DNA from: CAZZCN01 sp964652975
Lineage (GTDB): Bacteria; Bacillota; Clostridia; Saccharofermentanales; UBA5734
Assembly: GCA_964652975.1 (NCBI GenBank)
Contig: CAZZCN010000003.1
Location: 1 to 64,000 of the forward strand
Direction of reading: 5' to 3'
Length of the DNA: 64,000 bases
The notes beneath the pieces are model-generated. The model did no database searches, was not told where the DNA came from, and saw only the letters and a program-made list of their open reading frames with translations. Positions 25,800 through 33,860 of the stretch are shown one piece after another (position 1 is the first letter of the stretch; each line of letters starts with the position of its first letter). A program made the translations under genes and the position numbers.

Positions 25800-28700
25800 T
25801 TATATGATAAGAGATAACCCCAAAATATGTTTTTTAACTGCTAATAAGGAGCTAACAGAAATTTTACCTGTTCCGTTAATATCCCCCGCTTCACTAAAAA
25901 CTCCTGAAAGTTGATTTATATTTAGTAAATGTGATTTTAAATTTACTAAATCAAGAGTATCAATTATTCCATCCCCGGTAACATCACCGTATTTTATGTA
26001 GCTAAAGTTTACAGTCGAAGAAGTATTATTTGAAACATCTGTTACGACAAGTGTGAAATCCCCGGTTTCGTCAATGCTTGCGCCACTAATAAATCCATTG
26101 CCATTAAGTGTAGCTGTGCCTTTATTAAACGTAATGATTGTTACTGCTTGTCTGCTGTTATAAACAACGCCCTCACTTACCCCATAAACCTTTGGTGCCG
26201 AAGTATCAATTATTGTAAAATCAATCTCCAGTAAGTTGCTAACTTCATCTACTAGGATTAATTGGTAATTTCCTGTTTGGTTGATAATTCCACCGCTTAA
26301 AAAACTGTTCCCGTTTAGCGTTGATGTACCTTCGCTAAAAGTGATTGATAAAGCACCTTTAGCAAGGTCATAGACTTCTCCGTCGGTAATACCATTAACA
26401 ACTCCTTGGTAAGTCCAAGGAATAAGAGCAATATCCCATCTAGTATTGGTTGAAGTGTTAGCAGTAATTAACGTTCCCTCTGTTGCTCCAGTACATTTAA
26501 TGTAAGTGCTTGAACCAAGTTTACTTACAATCTGAATGTACGTGCTGCTTTCACTGATTGTAAAATTCATATTATTTGCATTGGTATAGGTGGTCTGAAT
26601 TATTTGACTATTTGTAGCATTCAATGTGCTGTTTACTTTAAGTGCATATCCAGTGGCTCTATTCACTATCTTGAAAGTATTGGCATCGGTGGTCTCGATT
26701 ATCTGCCACTGCTGGCTGCTTGCACCCGAATAGGTTACGTTCTTTACAACTCCGTTATTTCCAGTATTGGTTGCATCCATTACTAATGACGAATTGGAGT
26801 CATAAGTTATTTTATAATATTTCGTAGAATCAAACCGGGTAACCGTAATGACACAATTTGCCATTAGGCCTCCGTCGGCAGTTGAGGCGGTGATTGTTGC
26901 TGTTCCAACTCCTATGCCTGTTACCAAACCGGTTGCACTGACTGTTGCTACAGAAGGGTTATTGGATGTCCAAACAACAGTTTTATTTGTGGCATTTGCC
27001 GGCGTAACTGTTTCGGTCAATTGGCTGCTTACCTGCCTGCCTATTGATAATGCTGATTTATCCAATGTAATCCCCGTTACGCCAACTTTCGTATTGTCTA
27101 CAAAAATCTCATCAATATAAATTTCTCTTGCATATAAAACCGTGTTGCTCCCATTGTACTCATAAAAATTATAGTTCCAGATATCGAATTTAAATATGGC
27201 ATAGACAGGGTTGGGAAACAGTGCATTATAATCAGATGTTCCGACAGTATATTCTGAATACTTCCAAGAGTTTGCTGGAACATTGATAACAACATTATTA
27301 TTAAAGACAACATCAGTTGCGTTCGCAGAATTATTATAGAGCCAGAAGGACACTTTGCTGCCTGAAGAAATATCAAATACCCTTTGTGCTGTTTCTCCGG
27401 GATTCACTAGTTTCAAATTTGGCCAGTTCGCCTCTGTACCCATTGGCACATTAACCCTCAGCGAACCATAAGATGCACTGCGTTTATATGAGGGATTGGT
27501 ATTGAATGTCGCACTGATATTCCCCTGACCGAAAGATACCTCATTCATACAGGACCTTCCGTCAAAGCTTTCTATCATCTTGTTCGTATCTAATTGCTTA
27601 GTCTGTACGTTGATTTCATCAATATAAATTTCTCTTTCATATAAAACTGTATTTGAGCCATTGTATTCATGATAATTGTAATTCCAAATGTCGAATTTGA
27701 ACTTCGCATTATACGTATCAGGGAATGCATTGTTGAAATCTGCCGTTCCTTTTATAAACTCTGAATATTTCCATGAATTTGCCGGAACATTGATAATCAC
27801 CCCGTCATTGAATACAACATCTGTTGCATTGGCTGTATTATTATAAAGCCAATATGACACCTTGTCCGCCGAAGAAATATTAAACACTCTTGGCGTAGTC
27901 TCTCCGGGATTTATAAGCTTTATATTTGGCCAGGTCACCTCGTTTCCCCTAGGAACAAAAACTTTTAAGGATCCAAAGGATGAGTTTTTGGTGTATGCTG
28001 AATTAGAATTAAAGGTTACATTGATATTCCCCTGGCCGAACAACACTCCGGAAATGCAAGTTGAACTGTCGAAGTTCTCTATTGATGTTTTCTTTACTGT
28101 AACATCAAAATACGCTGTTTTTGATTGATGGGTGACGGTTATTTTTTGATATCCTGATAAATTGCTGTTATAGCCGCTTACCATAGCCAATGCAACAGGG
28201 ATATCGCAGGTGGTTCCGTCTTCATAGCTCGATGTAATCACCGCTCCGGTTAAGTCCAGTGCCTGACCCGGTGAATAAACATTCTTTGATGGCGGTGTTT
28301 TCATGGAAATACTGCTGACCGGATTTGAAACGACATAAAGTCTGCCTTCACCCGCTGCAAAGCTGCTTGAAAAATTCCCTGTGGAAGATGAGTAATTGGT
28401 TGAAATCTCAGCACCTGTGGTCTTGGACAGTTCATTTACATAAGATGGCTTATTGCTCAAATTAAATGTAATCGTTCTTGAATTGGTATAATCTCTATTC
28501 ACCACCATGATATATTTTTTATCACCGATATTTTCAAATACTCCTATGACAGCTGGCACCGTGGTGGTTGGTTTGAAATTATAATTAGACGGCAGCTGCA
28601 CTGTTCCGCTTGGAATGGCACTTCCCGTATGATACACCTCTTTTGATTTTAAGTTGTTCAAAGTGGGTCCCAGGTAATTCAACTGGGAATTTACGCTTTG

Positions 28701-30038
28701 CGCGGCATTGTATAAGGCTGTGTTTTTTGTCCCATCGGTTTTTATTAATCCATTCAACATATTTGACGCAGGGTCGGGTGACCAGTAGAGGAAATAATTG
28801 ATCCCCTTGCATCCATAGGCAATATTAGTAAACACCTGATAGAATAATTCGCTCTGTGTCGGTTGTCTAAGACATCCCGGAGAGGTACCCGGCTGTTCGA
28901 AAGATTGGATGTATGACCAAAACGGTATTCCTGCAGCCAGGCTCTGTGTTCTCATTGTTTCAAGTTCTGAATAATATGTACTTGTGATACCTCCGCCGGC
29001 CCCGACCGATGGCCACGGGTAATGATCGTTCATCAGGAAATCAGGCCTTGATTTTGCCCAGCGGTAAACATAATCATTATAGGTGTTCGCCTGTATGTTT
29101 TGATTGATTGTAAACCAGAAATCGTTGGGTTGTAAAACCCCGTCGACATATCCTGCGCCCCCTCTTTCCAAATCAACCTCTGATGGTCCCATATATACAC
29201 TGGCAGAATTATCTCCGGATCCATTGTGCGTCAGCTCCCAGAAATAACTTGAATTTGCACCTACAACTGCGTTGATGTTAAATTGTGGATACGAGTTAGT
29301 TGTGCCGCCTGTCAGTCCGGTCTGTGCAATCAAAACAGTTCTGGCGGGAGAATTCCATAATTTTAAAGTCATGGTTTCATTACTTGAGAAAGTTGCGGAA
29401 TCAATATATAGTTGTATGGCAGATATAAAGGTCGTAACCGAATTTGTTGTAAAGCTTTGTCCGAATGTTGTTGACGAAGTCAGCTGCATGGCGATTGGAG
29501 CGGTTTCGGTTACATGACCATATACACCCTCATATCCCAAATCATGATACCATCCCGGCAAAAGACTTGTATAGGTCATTTTATCCGGAGCAATGGTTCT
29601 GTATTTATCTGTGACATTCGCCAGTTTTGAGAACATTTTCGCCCTTGGTTCGTCAAATACATTGTATCCTATTACTGTGGGGTTTGATTTGTATCTGTTT
29701 GCAAACTCTTCTATCAGTGCATCGTCATTTGAATCCTTGGTCATGGACTTGAACCTGTCGTCACTTACCACTACTTTCAGACCGGTTTCAGCGGCTTTTT
29801 GAATAGCCAGATCATTACCGTCATAATTTCCGATGCCGTTTCCATCTAAAACAACGTAGCTTGCATTCATGTCCTTGATGGTTTGATAGTTTGCTGTTGT
29901 TGTATTGGCATAGCTGGGTGGAAATATCACCCCTATGGAGAATTGACCTACAGGTGAATAGATTGCTGTTGTTGGAAAAACACAAGAACTCATAAAAATT
30001 ACAATACATAACGCAATTGTGATTATTCTTTTTAACAT
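25800..30038 (-). CDS. Very large secreted multidomain glycoside hydrolase with CBMs, ricin-type lectin and dockerin
   Basis: 1412 residues. A signal peptide covers about 1-26. A clan GH-A-like TIM barrel at about 30-520 includes VIGYNVFDEPRAKMF, whose Glu is a candidate acid/base. Then come a Big_3-like Ig domain (MKTPPSKNVYSPGQALDLTG), two copies of a jelly-roll module at about 650-960 (FDSSTCISGVLFGQGNINVT and FDGRSCMNEVSFGQGNISAT, each ending EIYIDEI), a Big_2 domain (VTGITLDKSALSIGRQV), a ricin-type beta-trefoil (SSQQWQIIETTDANTFKIVN), two Ig-like units and a dockerin-like end (GDVTGDGIIDTLDL, then INGTGKISVSSLL). It is secreted, and the combination indicates attack on a complex polysaccharide. 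GH family is uncertain. Confidence 0.8.
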   Translation of the reverse strand: MLKRIITIALCIVIFMSSCVFPTTAIYSPVGQFSIGVIFPPSYANTTTANYQTIKDMNASYVVLDGNGIGNYDGNDLAIQKAAETGLKVVVSDDRFKSMTKDSNDDALIEEFANRYKSNPTVIGYNVFDEPRAKMFSKLANVTDKYRTIAPDKMTYTSLLPGWYHDLGYEGVYGHVTETAPIAMQLTSSTTFGQSFTTNSVTTFISAIQLYIDSATFSSNETMTLKLWNSPARTVLIAQTGLTGGTTNSYPQFNINAVVGANSSYFWELTHNGSGDNSASVYMGPSEVDLERGGAGYVDGVLQPNDFWFTINQNIQANTYNDYVYRWAKSRPDFLMNDHYPWPSVGAGGGITSTYYSELETMRTQSLAAGIPFWSYIQSFEQPGTSPGCLRQPTQSELFYQVFTNIAYGCKGINYFLYWSPDPASNMLNGLIKTDGTKNTALYNAAQSVNSQLNYLGPTLNNLKSKEVYHTGSAIPSGTVQLPSNYNFKPTTTVPAVIGVFENIGDKKYIMVVNRDYTNSRTITFNLSNKPSYVNELSKTTGAEISTNYSSSTGNFSSSFAAGEGRLYVVSNPVSSISMKTPPSKNVYSPGQALDLTGAVITSSYEDGTTCDIPVALAMVSGYNSNLSGYQKITVTHQSKTAYFDVTVKKTSIENFDSSTCISGVLFGQGNINVTFNSNSAYTKNSSFGSLKVFVPRGNEVTWPNIKLINPGETTPRVFNISSADKVSYWLYNNTANATDVVFNDGVIINVPANSWKYSEFIKGTADFNNAFPDTYNAKFKFDIWNYNYHEYNGSNTVLYEREIYIDEINVQTKQLDTNKMIESFDGRSCMNEVSFGQGNISATFNTNPSYKRSASYGSLRVNVPMGTEANWPNLKLVNPGETAQRVFDISSGSKVSFWLYNNSANATDVVFNNNVVINVPANSWKYSEYTVGTSDYNALFPNPVYAIFKFDIWNYNFYEYNGSNTVLYAREIYIDEIFVDNTKVGVTGITLDKSALSIGRQVSSQLTETVTPANATNKTVVWTSNNPSVATVSATGLVTGIGVGTATITASTADGGLMANCVITVTRFDSTKYYKITYDSNSSLVMDATNTGNNGVVKNVTYSGASSQQWQIIETTDANTFKIVNRATGYALKVNSTLNATNSQIIQTTYTNANNMNFTISESSTYIQIVSKLGSSTYIKCTGATEGTLITANTSTNTRWDIALIPWTYQGVVNGITDGEVYDLAKGALSITFSEGTSTLNGNSFLSGGIINQTGNYQLILVDEVSNLLEIDFTIIDTSAPKVYGVSEGVVYNSRQAVTIITFNKGTATLNGNGFISGASIDETGDFTLVVTDVSNNTSSTVNFSYIKYGDVTGDGIIDTLDLVNLKSHLLNINQLSGVFSEAGDINGTGKISVSSLLAVKKHILGLSLII

Positions 30039-30110
30039 TTTTGTTTACCCCTTCACTGATTTAGATATTTATATTCTAAACCTTTCTTTTTTCAACGGCC
30101 AAAGTGAATA

Positions 30111-32213
30111 CTACTTGGATACTAAAAAAACCGAGCTGACAGCTTTGAGCATTAACTCAAAATTCACCATGCCGTTATTATATTTTATATTTCCTAAAGT
30201 TGATCTCTCATCATTATGTGGATTCCATATTTCAAAATCTTTTAAACCATTTATCGTAATATTGGATTTTATATCCTTATCACTGCAATTTACAAAATAA
30301 TAAATATCAGTGCCATCTTTAACCTTATGAATATATGAAAATACACCATCAGTATCCTCGTTTGTTTTAATTTCCACATCAAAAATCAAGGGACTTTTTT
30401 CAATTATCTCTTTCAATATTTCTTTTGTTAGATTCTCAATAAAATGCGCTTTGCCATTATGCCCTTTACTGTGATTACTTTCATTATTAAAGTCTCCAAA
30501 AATGTCATAAAGTATTTCTCTTAGCTCTTCTTCTTTTCCCTTTTCCAATGATTTAAACGCCAGCATACTCGTTGCAATAATTGTGCCACCCTGTAAATAG
30601 AATTCTCTAAGTTTCTTGGCATTGCTTATACTCATCGTGCTTGACCCAGGTAGAATAAAAAGCTTATAGCTTTCAAAATTTACTTCATTTTCAAGTGTAA
30701 TCAGCCCATTTACAACCCTGCACTTTTCATCTAATGCCTCTGGGTGTATAAAAGTGTAATCTTTCCTGATATAGGTTGAGAGGATTTCACCTATTTCCTG
30801 ATAATCAAATTCTGCTGAATTAGGGCCACCTAAGTAGGGAGCTCCACCCCAATCAAAATGAAATACAGAGGTCATCCCATAGATTGGATATAACACTCCT
30901 ATATCTGCAATATGTCTTCCCCTCTGTAATAGGTAAGAAACTTTTGCACAGTAGCGATTAAAATCATTTAGCGTATCTTTATAATCATCGTTTCGATAAG
31001 ATAATTCCGGCTTAAATACAATTTTATCGGGATTATCATTACTCCAAACAGAATGAGGAACTAACAAATTCATACCCTTTGCAAACTGTTCCATTACCTC
31101 TTTATACATATCCTCAATTGAAGGATTCTGAGGCATTCCGCCAAAGCATTCTGACATTACCAGTTTTTTATCCCAATTATACGCCGCACTACTTATGATT
31201 TTATATATTTTACTTGCTCTTCTTTTCGCAAAAACCTCGTCAAAGCCTGGAATGTCCTGATGCCTAAAGGACTTCATTAAGTCCCCGGTCATACCGACAG
31301 GATTTAAAACCTCCTCTTGGTCAACGTGTCCTGTAAGGCTTATTTTGCGTTTTGTGCACCAATCCTGTATAACTTTAGGAAAGCCAATTGAATACAACTC
31401 TGCTCTAAAACCTAAAAGCATATTTCTTGCATAATGCGTTTCTTCTCCGATATCATACCAAAGACAAGGGTATAAAACTGCAGGACTAAACCCGTGCCGC
31501 ATCATGAATTTTTCATTAAAATCCTCAGTCCACATTCTGCCGCTTGCACCATAAAATTGTGGTTCATCGTAGAACGCACTATCTATGACATCTGGAAAAT
31601 ACTCTTTGAAGTTTTTGTAATATACCTCATGAGTTAATTCTATAAATTTCTCTACTGCAAAAGGATTTAAATAGTCAACCCTATCCCAGTCATCCTGTAC
31701 ACAACTAAAAATCATAACCTTCCAATTTTGCTCAGGTAAATGATAACGAACAAAATTGTTTTCCACAAAGTCTGCTAAATCAATTCTATTCTTTGATTCA
31801 GTATTAAAGGCTACGACAGCTAAGATTTTGCCCTGCGGCAGTTCAATATTGATTTCATCTTTTACTTCGTATTCAGTTTTCTCAAGCCTCTTTGCACACG
31901 CATCGGGATAATGCTTTTTAAGAAGCCCCCCTGCACTTCCACTTGGAAACCACCATTCATCATATAAACATATTTTAAGTCCCAGGTCTTTTGCTTCTTC
32001 TAAAACCACTTTATATGATTCTAAATATTCTTTTTGCATATATGGCAGGCAACAAGCGTCATATGGCAATATACCAAAGCCACCATATGACGTCAATTCT
32101 TTGCTTTTCTCCATAATCGTACGAATGCCTTCTTTTGTTGGCCTGTCATTCCAAAACCACAGTGGACGAGGAAAATATTTAACCTTTGGTTCGTTAAAAT
32201 CGTTATAATTCAT
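30111..32213 (-). CDS. GH106-like glycoside hydrolase, cytoplasmic
   Basis: 700 residues, no signal peptide. The start RPLWFWNDRPTKEGIRTIME and YGGFGILPYDACCLPYMQKE are typical of the GH106 alpha-L-rhamnosidase group and near relatives. LGLKICLYDEWWFPSGSAGG and IDSAFYDEPQFYGASGRMW (near residue 220) hold likely active-site acids. A GATase-like domain follows (FILPGSSTMSISNAKKLREF), then a small beta-sandwich. AAGGTGATG gives a good ribosome site, 34 bp after the preceding gene stop. It is expected to hydrolyse imported oligosaccharide. It is shorter than characterised GH106 enzymes (about 1000 residues), so substrate assignment is tentative. Confidence 0.65.
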   Translation of the reverse strand: MNYNDFNEPKVKYFPRPLWFWNDRPTKEGIRTIMEKSKELTSYGGFGILPYDACCLPYMQKEYLESYKVVLEEAKDLGLKICLYDEWWFPSGSAGGLLKKHYPDACAKRLEKTEYEVKDEINIELPQGKILAVVAFNTESKNRIDLADFVENNFVRYHLPEQNWKVMIFSCVQDDWDRVDYLNPFAVEKFIELTHEVYYKNFKEYFPDVIDSAFYDEPQFYGASGRMWTEDFNEKFMMRHGFSPAVLYPCLWYDIGEETHYARNMLLGFRAELYSIGFPKVIQDWCTKRKISLTGHVDQEEVLNPVGMTGDLMKSFRHQDIPGFDEVFAKRRASKIYKIISSAAYNWDKKLVMSECFGGMPQNPSIEDMYKEVMEQFAKGMNLLVPHSVWSNDNPDKIVFKPELSYRNDDYKDTLNDFNRYCAKVSYLLQRGRHIADIGVLYPIYGMTSVFHFDWGGAPYLGGPNSAEFDYQEIGEILSTYIRKDYTFIHPEALDEKCRVVNGLITLENEVNFESYKLFILPGSSTMSISNAKKLREFYLQGGTIIATSMLAFKSLEKGKEEELREILYDIFGDFNNESNHSKGHNGKAHFIENLTKEILKEIIEKSPLIFDVEIKTNEDTDGVFSYIHKVKDGTDIYYFVNCSDKDIKSNITINGLKDFEIWNPHNDERSTLGNIKYNNGMVNFELMLKAVSSVFLVSK

Positions 32214-32247
32214 TTCATCACCTTGTTAAATGTTCCTTTTTTGTGGA

Positions 32248-33798
32248 CTATTCTCCACGAAAAGGATAATCAAAAGACACTTTCCCCGATAAAACAGGTT
32301 TAAAATCTTTACTAAATTTATATTTCTCATTAGGCTTAATTGAAACAGAAGTTTTTTTGTCTCCGACTGTTATTTCTACAGTTCTTTCAATCGTATCAAT
32401 ACCAATTAGTTCAATAACATTTCCCTCGAAATCGGTTACGACTCTTGCAAAGGCACTACATTCAAAAAGTCTCTCGCCATTCCTGAATCCACAAAATGTT
32501 GCTGCATCATTTTCTAAATAGTATTCATTTTCAAACCATGTTTGGCTATATCTATGTTCTCTGGTTGCAAAACTAAGTCCAGACCAATAAATAGTATTAT
32601 TATTCATATGAATTCCGTACATTTTCGCAATATATTCCAATACTGCTAATATAGTAGGTCCATAGCCATCAAAATCCTTGTTTTCTTTCAAAGAGGGTTC
32701 CATCGTAAACGGGTCAAATTGTTGGGTAAATACGCAGTACTTTCCAACTGCTTTAATTAGTTTTTCACCTAATAATGTAACCTCGGCAAAGTGACCGTAA
32801 TTTTCAAGTGCCATGATTGCTCTTTGATAGGTCAAACCTTCTGGTTGACCACTCCAATCATTATGTGAATTATTTCTAAAAAGCTTTTCGCTAATTGCAA
32901 TAGATGGTAGGGGAAGTGGCGTCCAAAATTCATTTGGATTTAAAAGATGATATTTTATGAAGTTATCTGCCATGTCTTGTGTAAATGCACCGAAATACAT
33001 GACACGCAAATTATTATGGATCAATACATCTAAAATCTCATTATTACAATCCCTGTCATAGCATGCATTTTTTTCTTCAATCCACAAATAACTTCTTATT
33101 TTTTCTTTTACTTCATCTGATTTTTTACGCCAATATTGTTCTTTCCCATTTTTTAAGATTTCAGAAATTACTGATAGAACATACCTGCCGTTATATGAAT
33201 AACCCATTAAGTCCATTGACTCATAAGGCAATTTCGCCTTTCCGTAGGGAGCGCTTTCTCCACCCCAACTGTTGGGGGCTTCATAAAATCTTGTGCTGAA
33301 ATCTTCACCTGTATCCCATATACACCATACTTCAAGGCATCCGTCTCCATCCGAATCTCGATATTTCCAAAGATAATTATCAAAGCCCACCAAAACATCA
33401 TATAGTTTTTCGAGATAATCTTTATCTTCTTTTGCGAGAAAATACATATTGAATGCATGTGTTGGAAAACAATAACCTTGAAGCCAATCATAATCACAGT
33501 GAATAGTACCATCGTTATTTAAAGATATCATTCCAGGTAGTCTTCCGTCTTCTCTCTGATTATTCATAAAAACAAGTTGGTTGTTTACAGCTATCTCAAT
33601 ATTTCTTTTTGCATACATTTCTCCACCCATTGGCTGGGTTTCAAGCCAAACGTTTGGATATAAGGATGTGCCCTCGGTAAGTACATTTACATCTCCAAAT
33701 TTAGCTATATTTTTGCTAATTTTAATTTCTGCTTCATCAAATAATTTTTGAATAAAATTATTTGATGCTTTAAACGAGACATGTGATTCTTTAAACAT
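32248..33798 (-). CDS. GH63/MGH1-like (alpha/alpha)6 glycoside hydrolase
   Basis: 516 residues from the ATG at 33798, fixed by AAGGAG just upstream; a TTG 30 bases earlier falls in the loop of a perfect hairpin and is unlikely. The fold is the (alpha/alpha)6 barrel of the trehalase/GH63 superfamily: VWLETQPMGGEMYAKRN, NNQREDGRLPGMI, YRDSDGDGCLEVWCIWDTGE near residue 150 (candidate acid Asp) and WSGQPEGLTYQRAIMALENY. The end is a short beta-sandwich. No signal peptide. Family members cleave alpha-glucosidic or alpha-mannosidic bonds in small glycosides. The precise substrate cannot be told. Confidence 0.65.
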   Translation of the reverse strand: MFKESHVSFKASNNFIQKLFDEAEIKISKNIAKFGDVNVLTEGTSLYPNVWLETQPMGGEMYAKRNIEIAVNNQLVFMNNQREDGRLPGMISLNNDGTIHCDYDWLQGYCFPTHAFNMYFLAKEDKDYLEKLYDVLVGFDNYLWKYRDSDGDGCLEVWCIWDTGEDFSTRFYEAPNSWGGESAPYGKAKLPYESMDLMGYSYNGRYVLSVISEILKNGKEQYWRKKSDEVKEKIRSYLWIEEKNACYDRDCNNEILDVLIHNNLRVMYFGAFTQDMADNFIKYHLLNPNEFWTPLPLPSIAISEKLFRNNSHNDWSGQPEGLTYQRAIMALENYGHFAEVTLLGEKLIKAVGKYCVFTQQFDPFTMEPSLKENKDFDGYGPTILAVLEYIAKMYGIHMNNNTIYWSGLSFATREHRYSQTWFENEYYLENDAATFCGFRNGERLFECSAFARVVTDFEGNVIELIGIDTIERTVEITVGDKKTSVSIKPNEKYKFSKDFKPVLSGKVSFDYPFRGE

Positions 33799-33811
33799 AT
33801 TTCTCCTTTTC

Positions 33812-33845
33812 AAATCAGCAAAGGTCAAAAGACCTTTGCTGATTT
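33812..33845. other. Perfect 15-bp intercistronic hairpin
   Basis: AAATCAGCAAAGGTC (33812-33826) and its exact complement (33831-33845) enclose AAAA. It begins 15 bases after the stop of the module-repeat gene (33861), and its far end is only a few bases from the AAGGAG of the GH63-like gene. No T-run follows on the minus strand. It could protect or process the mRNA, or weakly terminate it. Confidence 0.65.
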
Positions 33846-33860
33846 TGAAAATTAGTTTAA

